The position numbers and the translations under genes were made by a program. Below, piece by piece: positions 31,713-39,181 of a stretch of DNA of 41,066 bases. This DNA comes from a virus: positions 1 through 41,066 of IMG/VR virus record IMGVR_UViG_3300038441_000589; one strand, 5' to 3'. Under the pieces are notes generated by a model. The model did no database searches. It was not told the DNA's origin and saw nothing but the letters and a program-made list of their open reading frames with translations. The first letter of the stretch is position 1, and the number at the start of each line of letters is the position of its first letter.

Positions 31713-31955
31713 ATGCTTTCCTCTTTAGAAAAAATAACAGTCCCCGAGTTGACCGAATTTCTCGATGCAATTGGGGCAAAACCGATCTGTCCGTTTTGCA
31801 ACTGCGACACATGGCATGTTCTAACGGACATGTCGGAAAGCGGCTTCGTTCTTATAACCAATAAAAAGTGGTCCGCCGCTTGTGGGCGCTGCGGCTTTAT
31901 TCGCAACCACCACGTTGAGCTCTTCAGGCAATGGAGGGCGCAAAAAAATGGCTGA
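31713..31955 (+). CDS. Zinc-ribbon protein (80 residues)
   Basis: Two Cys pairs, ICPFCNC at residues 25-31 and ACGRCGF near residues 56-62, form a predicted zinc ribbon. The HVLTDMSESGFVLITNKKWS segment lies between them and the C-terminus is HHVELFRQWRAQK. The arrangement is common in small phage proteins encoded directly before a coiled-coil membrane protein, as here, where the genes overlap by eight bases. The pairing suggests a joint function, which is unknown to me. Confidence 0.65.
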   Translation: MLSSLEKITVPELTEFLDAIGAKPICPFCNCDTWHVLTDMSESGFVLITNKKWSAACGRCGFIRNHHVELFRQWRAQKNG

Positions 31956-32346
31956 CAAGACCAAGCTGATTCCCTTCCCCAACGGTGGAGGCGCCGCAGC
32001 AAGAGGCGGCGGCGTTGACAACGGTGGCGGCCCGCCCCATGATAAGGACATGGAACCCCGAATCGCCAAGCTGGAAGAGTTTGCCACCGATGCGCGCGAG
32101 CGTTTGGTGAGGATAGAAACTCGTCTTGACCAGACCGCAACTAAGGCCGATCTTCAGGAGGGCTTGCTTAGCGTGATCAAGTGGATCGTCGGCACCGCCG
32201 CCGTTCTGGTTGCCATGGCAATCACGGTAATGACCTTCGTTCTAAACAACGCGGTCCCGAAGGCACCAGCCGCCCAGCCCGCCCCAATCATCATCCAGGT
32301 TCCAGCCGCACCAGCGGCCACTGTAGCGCCACCGCCGCAGAAATAG
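31948..32346 (+). CDS. Coiled-coil single-pass membrane protein (132 residues)
   Basis: The order is: Gly-rich flexible N-terminus; a coiled coil (RIAKLEEFATDARERLVRIE and on, about residues 36-70); one transmembrane helix (VIKWIVGTAAVLVAMAITVM, about residues 77-100); and a Pro/Ala-rich tail (APAAQPAPIIIQVP). The start at 31948 is inside the end of the zinc-ribbon gene. It is the last gene before a strong terminator. The cytoplasmic coiled coil probably oligomerises or contacts the zinc-ribbon partner. Confidence 0.65.
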   Translation: MADKTKLIPFPNGGGAAARGGGVDNGGGPPHDKDMEPRIAKLEEFATDARERLVRIETRLDQTATKADLQEGLLSVIKWIVGTAAVLVAMAITVMTFVLNNAVPKAPAAQPAPIIIQVPAAPAATVAPPPQK

Positions 32347-32365
32347 CCTAAGCCCTTCCACACCA

Positions 32366-32391
32366 AACCCGCCCGCCCCGGCGGGTTTTTT
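32366..32391 (+). terminator. Strong intrinsic terminator closing the repressor/accessory transcript
   Basis: Plus strand: AACCCGCC pairs perfectly with GGCGGGTT around six bases and runs into TTTTTT. It separates genes that can be expressed with the repressor from the repressed early operon downstream. Confidence 0.85.
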
Positions 32392-32411
32392 GTTGCCCTC
32401 ATTTTGGCATG

Positions 32412-32429
32412 TTTTAGGCATGGCTAAAA
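32412..32429. promoter_or_regulatory. Upstream operator of the rightward early promoter
   Basis: TTTTAGGCATGGCTAAAA differs by one base from the perfect immunity-region operator. Its centre is 34 bases from the next operator. A degenerate TTTTGGCATG half-site lies 11 bases further upstream. Confidence 0.7.
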
Positions 32430-32435
32430 TAATTC

Positions 32436-32464
32436 TTGACTTCATCTTTAGGCATGCCTAATAT
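32436..32464 (+). promoter_or_regulatory. Rightward early promoter with embedded operator
   Basis: TTGACT (32436-32441), a 17-base spacer and TAATAT (32459-32464). The operator TTTAGGCATGCCTAAT (32447-32462) lies across spacer and -10, in the same register as at the Cro promoter. It drives the recombination operon. Confidence 0.8.
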
Positions 32465-32505
32465 ATCCATCAAGACGCACCCAACACCAACCAGGAGGGC
32501 GACAG

Positions 32506-32631
32506 ATGGAAACGAAGCCGACAGCGAAGCAAATAGACCTCATCGACTACGCCATTTTCGGCGGCTTCTGCTGGCTGGTCTATCAGGCATACAGCGTCTA
32601 TCTGCCCTTCCTCTGGAATCTCTTGCCGTGA
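32506..32631 (+). CDS. Single-helix membrane peptide, first gene of the rightward early operon (41 residues)
   Basis: Begins METKPTAKQIDLIDYAIFGG with GGAGG seven bases upstream and continues with an aromatic hydrophobic segment (FCWLVYQAYSVYLPFLW). It starts about 35 bases after the predicted transcript start. The short polar N-terminus and one membrane helix suggest an inner-membrane peptide made very early. Function unknown. Confidence 0.6.
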   Translation: METKPTAKQIDLIDYAIFGGFCWLVYQAYSVYLPFLWNLLP

Positions 32632-32819
32632 TCAAGATTCCCGCCCCGATTTTCTCGCGTGTTGAGCGTGAGTCCGGTAGCCAGTTTGGCCGCGAGGAAC
32701 GCGAGAGCCGGAAGCCGGAGGAGCCGCCCGAAGGGGCGCATGTGATTCGCAGTACGAAGTTTGTCACCTTACCGACGCCGAAACATCCCGCTGATGGCGA
32801 TCAAAAGACCAGCGGCTGA
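32628..32819 (+). CDS. Small basic hypothetical protein (63 residues)
   Basis: A GTG start at 32628 overlaps the previous stop as GTGA. The sequence (IKIPAPIFSRVERESGSQFG, residues 2-21, then Arg/Glu/Pro-rich, ending KHPADGDQKTSG) looks disordered. The overlap and codon context support it; no function is recognised. Confidence 0.5.
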   Translation: MIKIPAPIFSRVERESGSQFGREERESRKPEEPPEGAHVIRSTKFVTLPTPKHPADGDQKTSG

Positions 32820-32871
32820 ATAGACGGTAGCCGGCACGGAAAACCGGCAATTTCTAACAAGGGAGAACGCA

Positions 32872-33288
32872 ATGCAGCACAACCTAAACCAAGTCATAGA
32901 AATTCTGCTGATAGCAAAGAAGCATGGCGTCAACCTTGCCGAAGCATTTGGACCACGGTACGCGCTTAGGTTGCATGACCACGATACAGGCACACACGTG
33001 AAAATTACCGCGCTTCTTGGCGACGAGGAATTGTGCGTTTATGAACACCATCGTTGGAAGTCCTCGCAATACGACTTCAACAACCGGGACAAGATTCTTG
33101 GCCTTCAGATCGCGGGGCCGTGGTCGGATGAAATCGACAGCATTCTTGACGACATTCGCATGGACACGCACAACAAGATTGTCGAAGAGAGGCAAGCGGA
33201 ACTTGCAAAGGAACGGGCCGCCCAGCGTACCTACGATGAGAAAGTAGCCCGGTTCCGTGCTGCGTTTGCGAAGGCAGAAGCAGCATGA
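32872..33288 (+). CDS. Hypothetical early protein (138 residues)
   Basis: Starts MQHNLNQVIEILLIAKKHGV after GGGAG. A central alpha/beta part (YALRLHDHDTGTHVKITALL, GDEELCVYEHHRWKSSQYDF) is followed by a charged C-terminal helix (residues 95-138). It precedes the membrane protein and RecT genes in the same operon with four-base overlaps from here onward. No family is recognised. Confidence 0.65.
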   Translation: MQHNLNQVIEILLIAKKHGVNLAEAFGPRYALRLHDHDTGTHVKITALLGDEELCVYEHHRWKSSQYDFNNRDKILGLQIAGPWSDEIDSILDDIRMDTHNKIVEERQAELAKERAAQRTYDEKVARFRAAFAKAEAA

Positions 33289-33533
33289 TCGCCCGCATCC
33301 GCCTATTCCTAATCGCGCGCAACAACGAAGCACGCATCCGCAGAGAGTGCCGCCCGCACGTCCCGAGCGTCCACATGACCAGCTACCCGACGCAGCCGGA
33401 AGAAATGCGCCTTGGCCCGTTCTATGTCGCCGTCCTTCTGTCGATTATCGGCGTTGTCGCAGCGGTCAACTATTACACCGAGTCCGAGCCGCAGACGCGG
33501 GCTTGTACGCCGGTTTTGAGGAAGATGACATGA
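33285..33533 (+). CDS. Small single-pass membrane protein (82 residues)
   Basis: A basic N-terminus (MIARIRLFLIARNNEARIRR) is followed by one hydrophobic helix (FYVAVLLSIIGVVAAVNYY, about residues 46-64) and a short polar tail. It overlaps the genes before and after by four bases. Position directly ahead of recT is typical for small early membrane proteins; function unknown. Confidence 0.65.
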   Translation: MIARIRLFLIARNNEARIRRECRPHVPSVHMTSYPTQPEEMRLGPFYVAVLLSIIGVVAAVNYYTESEPQTRACTPVLRKMT

Positions 33534-34576
33534 GCAACGCATTAGCAATCGTAACCGGCGCTATTCAGGAAGCGCGTGATGACTTTTCCCGGGTGCTGGT
33601 TGATCGGTCACTCAATTTTGAGCGTGAATCTGGATTCGCGATTCAGCAGCTACAGAAAAATGAATTCACGATGAAGGTGGCGACGCAGAATCGCCAGTCT
33701 GTAATCAATGCAGTGACCAACGTCGCGGCGATCGGCGTCAGCCTGAATCCAGCCCGAAAGCAAGCGTATCTTGTTCCACGCAAGGTGAGCGGGCAAATGG
33801 AAATCTGCCTTGACCTGAGCTATATCGGCTTGCTTGATTTGGCCGTTGCCTCTGGCTCGATCCTGTGGGGCCAAGCTGAATTGGTGCGCGAGAACGATGC
33901 ATTCCGTCGCAACGGCATGGACAAGTTGCCGACGCATGATTTCGAGCCGTTCGGTAAAAATCGCGGCGACATCGTGGGCGTGTACGTTGTTGTCAAGCTG
34001 CACAACGGCGATTACCTGACCACCACGATGGACATAGACGAGGTGCATGGAATCCGGGATCGCTCGGAGGCGTGGAAGTCATATGTCGCCAAGAAAATCA
34101 GCACATGCCCATGGCTGACGGACGAAGGTGAAATGGTCAAAAAGACCGTCATCAAGCGTGCGTACAAGACTTGGCCTAAGACTGAGAGGATGGATGAAGC
34201 CATGCGCCGGCTGAATGAAGACAATGGCGAAGGTCTCGCGGTAGAAGTCCCCGATGGCTGGATCGACGTCGCACCCATGATCGCCGAAGCGCTGCGCACC
34301 ACGACCGACGCCGAAGCCCTCGCCTACTGGAAGGCGAATAACGGCAAGTTGGCAAAGCAGCGGCAAGATCATCAACGCCTGAAAGAGGCGATCAGCACGC
34401 ACCGGGCGAAGCTGCGCGAGCAAGCGAAACAGGCAGATGAAGCGCGCACGGTTGAGATGCCAACGCCCGAGGCAGCAGGAAAGACTGCTGACAAAATCGA
34501 AAAAATCCTCGATGAAGGCGTTGATGATTTCGTGCGGAGGCTGGATGCCGCGCAAGATACTTACACGCCGGAGTAG
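33530..34576 (+). CDS. recT: RecT-family single-strand annealing protein
   Basis: A 348-residue annealase that pairs complementary single strands. The RecT domain includes FAIQQLQKNEFTMKVATQNR, AIGVSLNPARKQAYLVPRKV and ICLDLSYIGLLDLAVASGSI, followed by the typical EMVKKTVIKRAYKTWPKTER. The C-terminal tail is helical and charged. ATG 33530 overlaps the previous stop as ATGA with GAGG eight bases upstream. It is followed three bases later by the exonuclease gene, forming a Red/RecET-type pair. Confidence 0.93.
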   Translation: MSNALAIVTGAIQEARDDFSRVLVDRSLNFERESGFAIQQLQKNEFTMKVATQNRQSVINAVTNVAAIGVSLNPARKQAYLVPRKVSGQMEICLDLSYIGLLDLAVASGSILWGQAELVRENDAFRRNGMDKLPTHDFEPFGKNRGDIVGVYVVVKLHNGDYLTTTMDIDEVHGIRDRSEAWKSYVAKKISTCPWLTDEGEMVKKTVIKRAYKTWPKTERMDEAMRRLNEDNGEGLAVEVPDGWIDVAPMIAEALRTTTDAEALAYWKANNGKLAKQRQDHQRLKEAISTHRAKLREQAKQADEARTVEMPTPEAAGKTADKIEKILDEGVDDFVRRLDAAQDTYTPE

Positions 34577-34579
34577 ATC

Positions 34580-35233
34580 ATGATCTTGATCGAGTGCAGG
34601 CAAGGCACCCCCGAATGGTTGCAGGCACGATCCGGCGCTTGCACCGCCTCTCGCTTCGCTGATGCCGTTTCGAAACTCACGCGCGCGTCTGGCGATAAGA
34701 AGGCCGGAGACCGCAGCGGCGTATCGGATCGGTATGCCGCAGACATCGCAATAGAACGCATCAGCGGCATTCCCTACGGCGAGCCGCCGAAGACATGGCT
34801 GCTTGATCGGGGTCACGAACTGGAAGACCTTGCGCGCATCGCCTACGAGGCCCGTGCCGGCTTCCTGGTCGAAGAAACCGGCGTTGTCCTCACTGACGAT
34901 AGAAAGTTTGGCTACTCGACAGATGGCATGCCGGAAGACGGCCTTATCGAAATCAAGTGCCCGATCGACAGCATCAAGATTGCCACCATGTGGCGCACCG
35001 GAGATGTGTCCGAGTACATGCACCAGATGCAGGGCGGCATGTGGATCACTGGCCGCAAGTGGTGCGATTTCATCATGTTCGTTCCTGATCTGGCGAGCGT
35101 GGGCAAAGACCTGTATGTGAAGCGCATCCATCGAGACGATGCGTTTATCGATGCGATGGTAGAGGAGCTACTCGCCTTTGATCATCGTGTGCAGGATTTC
35201 GAGGCGATTTTTCGCATGAGGGAGGCCGCGTAA
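34580..35233 (+). CDS. YqaJ/lambda-exonuclease-type nuclease
   Basis: A 217-residue 5'-3' exonuclease that should resect double-stranded ends to feed RecT. It begins MILIECRQGTPEWLQARSGA. Core motifs are RGHELEDLARIAYEARAG (Glu), YSTDGMPED (Asp) and LIEIKCPIDS (Glu-x-Lys), followed by HQMQGGMWITGRKWCDFIMF, all typical of the YqaJ fold. It directly follows recT and its stop overlaps the next ATG. A long minus-strand frame across it is a shadow. Confidence 0.92.
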   Translation: MILIECRQGTPEWLQARSGACTASRFADAVSKLTRASGDKKAGDRSGVSDRYAADIAIERISGIPYGEPPKTWLLDRGHELEDLARIAYEARAGFLVEETGVVLTDDRKFGYSTDGMPEDGLIEIKCPIDSIKIATMWRTGDVSEYMHQMQGGMWITGRKWCDFIMFVPDLASVGKDLYVKRIHRDDAFIDAMVEELLAFDHRVQDFEAIFRMREAA

Positions 35234-35454
35234 TGGGCGCCCAACGCTTATCTACCTGGGTAGCCCTGCGCTGCCGCGAACCAGAGTTTCAGCGCTTCCT
35301 GTGCGTTCCCGATGCCGACACAGCAGCCCACTCAGTGCGCGCGATCTGCGAAGTCAAAAGCCGCGCAGAGATCGACACGAATCCAGAAGCAGAGAAGCGG
35401 TTTCATCAGTATGTCCGTCTTCCCTATTCGCAGTACCTGAAAGACCATCAATAA
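35233..35454 (+). CDS. Small early hypothetical protein (73 residues)
   Basis: Begins MGAQRLSTWVALRCREPEFQ and ends VRLPYSQYLKDHQ. The ATG overlaps the exonuclease stop (TAATG). This short type of protein is common after phage exonuclease genes, with a conserved feel to EPEFQRFL and AAHSVRAIC. Function unknown. Confidence 0.65.
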   Translation: MGAQRLSTWVALRCREPEFQRFLCVPDADTAAHSVRAICEVKSRAEIDTNPEAEKRFHQYVRLPYSQYLKDHQ

Positions 35455-35466
35455 CCTGGAGAACTC

Positions 35467-35988
35467 ATGCTTGATTTACAAAACTGCATCCTCAAAATGT
35501 CCTCTGTGAACTTCCGCCAGGAGCTGCACGGCGAAGATCATGTGCGCGCCTGCGACCTCAAGTTCGAGGGTGTCGTGGGCAACGATGTGCTGATCGCCTT
35601 TCATCCTGAATTACGTTCGATGCTGTTCAAGAAGAACGATCAACCTGATCTAGTTGACCAAGCCGATCCAGAAGCATTAAGCGCCCTCCGCTTCCCGCGT
35701 CTCGGTACGCTGAAATATGACTGGGAAGGTACCGGCTACACGCTGACGATTGACCACGGCTTAGGCGACAAGAGCAACATCGTCTTAGGCGACTGCAAGC
35801 TGGACGGCATCCGCATCGACCCAATGCAAGGCGGCTCTGTGCGTCTCGCATTCCGCGTGATCTGTCACCCGGACGGCAAGCACGTTGATCCGCTGACCGA
35901 GAAACTTCAGAGCGATGTGGAAATTAGCGTCACGCCACCGGCACCCACCACCGTGCAAGAACTCTTCAACGAATCCAGCGCGGCATAA
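35467..35988 (+). CDS. Recombination-operon protein, possible ssDNA-binding protein (173 residues)
   Basis: Starts MLDLQNCILKMSSVNFRQEL. A repeated beta pattern (DLKFEGVVGNDVLIAFHPEL, then LKYDWEGTGYTLTIDHGLGD, GGSVRLAFRVICHPDG) is followed by an acidic, Pro-rich tail ending VQELFNESSAA. An acidic C-terminal tail plus the place after recT/exonuclease suggests a single-strand-binding role. I recognise the family from Burkholderia-type phages only as hypothetical. A weak terminator follows. Confidence 0.65.
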   Translation: MLDLQNCILKMSSVNFRQELHGEDHVRACDLKFEGVVGNDVLIAFHPELRSMLFKKNDQPDLVDQADPEALSALRFPRLGTLKYDWEGTGYTLTIDHGLGDKSNIVLGDCKLDGIRIDPMQGGSVRLAFRVICHPDGKHVDPLTEKLQSDVEISVTPPAPTTVQELFNESSAA

Positions 35989-35994
35989 AGGCTT

Positions 35995-36015
35995 CCCTAC
36001 CGGTCGGGGTTTTTT
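35995..36015 (+). terminator. Weak terminator-like hairpin
   Basis: CCC and GGG arms around TACCGGTC are followed by TTTTTT. The stem is short, so termination would be partial; it separates the recombination genes from the second HTH regulator. Confidence 0.4.
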
Positions 36016-36065
36016 CATGTCGGCGGCCGCAACGTGACTGGGGCGGCAAGAATTCAGGAGACGTC

Positions 36066-36473
36066 ATGCCTACAGCAGAAAAAATAACAAGCGCAATTGA
36101 GAGAGAAGAATTCTCGCAGCGCCTGAAGCAAGCACTTCGGAACGCTGAATTCGATGAGGACAGCCCGACGCAGTTGCAGCGTCAATTCAACGCTCAATGG
36201 AACGGGGACCGGATAACAGTTCATGCAGTCCGAAAATGGCTCGTGGGTGAAGCGATTCCTACACAGGAAAAATTGCGCGCACTGGCAAAGATGCTGGGCG
36301 TCTCTGCCGAATGGCTCCGATTCGGCGACACCGAAATGGCAGCAACAAAGCCCAATGGTGCGCTTCCCTCTGCAGATGTGCTGCTGTTCGACGCGTTTCG
36401 ACGGCTCGACGCAAAAACACAGCAGGCCGTCAGAGATTTTATCCGCACGATGGCTGTGGCGAGCAGGAGCTAA
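36066..36473 (+). CDS. Second HTH regulator in the rightward operon (135 residues)
   Basis: An Xre-type DNA-binding domain covers about residues 15-85 (FSQRLKQALRNAEFDEDSPT, ITVHAVRKWLVGEAIPTQEK, LRALAKMLGVSAEWLRFG). A short helical C-terminal region follows (LFDAFRRLDAKTQQAVRDFI). GGAG precedes ATG 36066. It resembles the CI-like protein in size and layout but is a different lineage. It could modulate early expression or target host genes; no operator was identified next to it. Confidence 0.72.
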   Translation: MPTAEKITSAIEREEFSQRLKQALRNAEFDEDSPTQLQRQFNAQWNGDRITVHAVRKWLVGEAIPTQEKLRALAKMLGVSAEWLRFGDTEMAATKPNGALPSADVLLFDAFRRLDAKTQQAVRDFIRTMAVASRS

Positions 36474-36475
36474 AA

Positions 36476-36910
36476 GTGACCGACATCATCAAACCAAAGC
36501 GTCCAACTGGCCCAGGCTGGTGTCAAGTTCCAATGCCTCCGCAGTTCAACAACATGGGCTTTCCAGCGGCGTTCTGGTTCCATGCCGCGAATCTGCTTTC
36601 CGTCATCAGCGCGGTCGAAGTGGCGAATGATGGCGACGGCATCGACAAAGGCCCTGAATACCACATCAGCATCAGTAAGTCAGGCGCAAATGGCACCGAG
36701 CGCTGCACAAGCGCAGACGTGCTTTGGGTGCTTGCCCAATTCGAACTCGACGGTGCCGAAGAAGATAACCACGTTCCGAACGGGAAGGTACGCAATTTCT
36801 GGCGTCCGGTAGCGGATCGCCTCGTCGGTCTGGAGTGCGCTTGCAAGGATCAAGAGCCTGTCATGCGTGAAGAAAAGGGCGATTTCGTATGGCGCGGCAT
36901 TTCAAAGTGA
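36476..36910 (+). CDS. Phage hypothetical protein (144 residues)
   Basis: A GTG start at 36476 has AGGAG six bases upstream; the longer frame above it is a shadow of the regulator. Motifs are PGWCQVPMPPQFNNMGFPAA, GPEYHISISK, VLWVLAQFELDGAEEDNHVP and GKVRNFWRPVADRLVGLECA. I recognise this as a widespread small phage protein of unknown function (tentatively the DUF7694 type). It follows the regulator by two bases. Confidence 0.7.
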   Translation: MTDIIKPKRPTGPGWCQVPMPPQFNNMGFPAAFWFHAANLLSVISAVEVANDGDGIDKGPEYHISISKSGANGTERCTSADVLWVLAQFELDGAEEDNHVPNGKVRNFWRPVADRLVGLECACKDQEPVMREEKGDFVWRGISK

Positions 36911-36922
36911 ACAGGGCAAACA

Positions 36923-38191
36923 ATGACTGACAAACTCAACCGCGAAGAACTGATTGAACTGGCGAAGAATTTCAAATTGCCATACCCCGGCGCTATCAAC
37001 TCAAACCTAGATACCGGCAATGTCGAGTTGTCGCCAGCGCATTTCAGAAATTATCTTGAATCTTATGCTCGCAATGCGCTTGTGGTGTTCTGCAAGTCCC
37101 TCTCCGCCCGTCAAGAGCAGGCAGAGCCGGGATGGAATGAGGCGATTGAGACTATCGCAACTTCGTTCGTACATTCGTTCCGAGAAGATGACCGGCTAGA
37201 CCCTGCTTATATCGCTGAATGCATTCTTTCGCACAAGCGTCCATCACAACCTCAAGAGCCTATTAAAGCATCTGCGAATGATCTCCAGCGCATTGAAGCA
37301 GAGCTACGCGAACAAGCGCACGAATATCGGCAAGCCGATGCATCGGTAGGAATGTTTGCTGATCCAGAGACGGCAGACATGTTTGATGAGTTCGCGGATC
37401 GCATTAAAGCCCTCTTCATCGCACAGCCAGCGGCACTCAATAATCCGGTGGAAGTTGAGTTCGCGAAGAAGGAAGCTATTGCGAACATCATCAAACAGAT
37501 TTCCGAACTTCCAGAAAAGACGGGGCCACTTGGCTGTCCTGGTGCAATGCTCGTCACCGCCAATGAGTTACGCGACATTCTTGAAGATGTTCTTGTGCCA
37601 GTTGCGCAGCCAGCGGCACCTGAAGAACAATCGCGCATTGTGGCGTACCTGGAAAGAACTATGCGTTGCGGCGTTCCGGCAGTTGAGGCGGCGGCACGTA
37701 TCTGCTATGCCTTCTATGAAGGCGCAGAGATTTCCGAGCCAGCGGCACAGACGGTAGTGCCGGAAGGGTTAATTCAGGTTTCTGTAGAACGCATACAAAA
37801 TGCTGCCGCACATGCAAAACTTGCAGCCGACTGCATCGTTGGCATGGCAAAAGCAAAGCCGGGGAATATGTGCGGTTGGCTGGACGATGCCTGTACAAGT
37901 GCAGATATAGCGCATGACGTTTTGCGCAAGCTACTCGCTGACGCCGCTCCACAGCCAGTAGCGACACAGGCTGGCGAATTACTAGGGTGGGCGATTGGCC
38001 GGTGGACGGACGAAGTGGCAAACAGGCCGCTTATCAACGTGCACCGGCGTACATTGGACAGCACATGGCGACAAGTCATCAAGTACGCAGGCGGCGATGA
38101 CGTCTTGCTTATAGGGCCTCGGCACGATGATCTAGTGGCATCTGCCGCCGATCCCCAAGCCGCGCAAGCCAACAAGGACCAAAGCAAATGA
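36923..38191 (+). CDS. Modular Ea22-like accessory protein (422 residues)
   Basis: The protein is a chain of helical modules joined by short Pro/Ala linkers: a first module (residues 1-112), AQPAALNNP, a helical AKKEAIANIIKQISELPEKT module, AQPAAPEEQ, an ARICYAFYEG module, EPAAQTVVPEGL, a Cys-containing module, and APQPVATQAGELLGWAIGRW leading into a C-terminal module (TWRQVIKYAGGDDVLLIGPR). Such shuffled ORFs are common at the ends of phage early operons. Function unknown. Confidence 0.65.
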   Translation: MTDKLNREELIELAKNFKLPYPGAINSNLDTGNVELSPAHFRNYLESYARNALVVFCKSLSARQEQAEPGWNEAIETIATSFVHSFREDDRLDPAYIAECILSHKRPSQPQEPIKASANDLQRIEAELREQAHEYRQADASVGMFADPETADMFDEFADRIKALFIAQPAALNNPVEVEFAKKEAIANIIKQISELPEKTGPLGCPGAMLVTANELRDILEDVLVPVAQPAAPEEQSRIVAYLERTMRCGVPAVEAAARICYAFYEGAEISEPAAQTVVPEGLIQVSVERIQNAAAHAKLAADCIVGMAKAKPGNMCGWLDDACTSADIAHDVLRKLLADAAPQPVATQAGELLGWAIGRWTDEVANRPLINVHRRTLDSTWRQVIKYAGGDDVLLIGPRHDDLVASAADPQAAQANKDQSK

Positions 38192-38634
38192 GCCAAGACA
38201 CAAAATGCGCAACATGTCAGCACATAGGTGCCATGTACCACACGGACGGGCTCTATTTCAATCATCTCTGTCGCAAATCGAGGGAGCGCCGCGAGGAATC
38301 CATGCCAAGGAACGCCGATTTCTTTGACCATTTTCGCGCATTCTTCGACGCAAGAGCAGATCAGCGTGCATGCAAGCATTACATTGAGCGGCCAATTGCC
38401 GATGATAAGACGATTGCACTTCTGCAAGGCATGGCCGCAAAGAACGGGCACGGTGAGTTTGGATTCTTCAGTGACGAAAACAGGCTCGCCGAAAAGCTCG
38501 ACGACAAGTTTATTCGCTGCGATATGCATGCGATAAGAGCGGCCCCCGGTAATCGCGTTTTCTATTTGCTGCCACTGGGCGAAGCAGAGGTAAAGCGAGT
38601 TGATACTGCCGCGCAAGCCAAGGGAGGCGAGTAA
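38188..38634 (+). CDS. Cysteine-containing hypothetical protein (148 residues)
   Basis: Starts MSQDTKCATCQHIGAMYHTD and contains HLC and ACKHYIERP, so four cysteines could bind one metal in the N-terminal half. The C-terminal half reads LAEKLDDKFIRCDMHAIRAA then VFYLLPLGEAEVKRV. It overlaps both neighbours (ATGA; TAATG). No family is recognised. A long minus-strand frame here is a shadow. Confidence 0.62.
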   Translation: MSQDTKCATCQHIGAMYHTDGLYFNHLCRKSRERREESMPRNADFFDHFRAFFDARADQRACKHYIERPIADDKTIALLQGMAAKNGHGEFGFFSDENRLAEKLDDKFIRCDMHAIRAAPGNRVFYLLPLGEAEVKRVDTAAQAKGGE

Positions 38635-38936
38635 TGGGCAAATTACTAGCAAGCTTCTTGCGGCTACCCATCGATGCGCAAGAACGGATGTTCGATCGCC
38701 TGATTGCAGCGCAAGATCGAGTGAGTGAACTCGAACGCCAGCTAGCCGCAGCTCAGACAACAGCACAGCAGGTAGATGAATGTGGTTTCGTCGCTGTTCG
38801 CCGCGATGCCATCGAGTGGCTGAAAATGCACTATCCGGCCTTGTGTGAAAAATCTGGATTGTGCGAGCGAATCGGAGGGAGGCTTTACACAATAACTCGT
38901 CTCTCCGCCCTGCAAGCTGGGAAGGAGCGGAGATGA
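38634..38936 (+). CDS. Helical hypothetical protein (100 residues)
   Basis: A coiled-coil-like first half (MFDRLIAAQDRVSELERQLA) is followed by a second part VAVRRDAIEWLKMHYPALCE and a basic end. Its start overlaps the previous stop by one base and its stop overlaps the next start by four. Function unknown. Confidence 0.6.
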   Translation: MGKLLASFLRLPIDAQERMFDRLIAAQDRVSELERQLAAAQTTAQQVDECGFVAVRRDAIEWLKMHYPALCEKSGLCERIGGRLYTITRLSALQAGKERR

Positions 38937-39181
38937 TTCCGACAGCCGAACAAGCGACGGTCTATCGCGGTGGCGGGCGGCGCTGGCTTACGAAGCGCGC
39001 AGCCTGTCGAGCCGAAGCAAGGGCCAAATTACGAAAACGGTGCGAGTGTGAACGCGGCGATCACATAACGCCACCCGTCACATGCTGGCACCACGACGAG
39101 CGCAATTACCAGCGGCTAGTGCGAAGACTCACAAGAATATACGAGAAAGCAATGCAATCCGCAAAGGAAGGTAAGTCATGA
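38933..39181 (+). CDS. Basic hypothetical protein (82 residues)
   Basis: Starts MIPTAEQATVYRGGGRRWLT at 38933, inside the previous stop (ATGA) and behind AAGGAG. It is very Arg/Lys-rich, with a CECERGDHITPPVTCWHHDE segment that could hold a metal, and ends LTRIYEKAMQSAKEGKS. This short type is common in Burkholderiales phages. A nucleic-acid-binding role is possible from composition only. Confidence 0.6.
   Translation: MIPTAEQATVYRGGGRRWLTKRAACRAEARAKLRKRCECERGDHITPPVTCWHHDERNYQRLVRRLTRIYEKAMQSAKEGKS

Noticed and set aside
34079-35131. A 350-residue minus-strand open frame
   Set aside because: It covers recT and the exonuclease, whose motifs are unmistakable on the plus strand.
37774-38892. 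A 372-residue minus-strand open frame
   Set aside because: It is antisense to plus-strand genes that form a consistent chain of four-base overlaps and has shadow-like composition.
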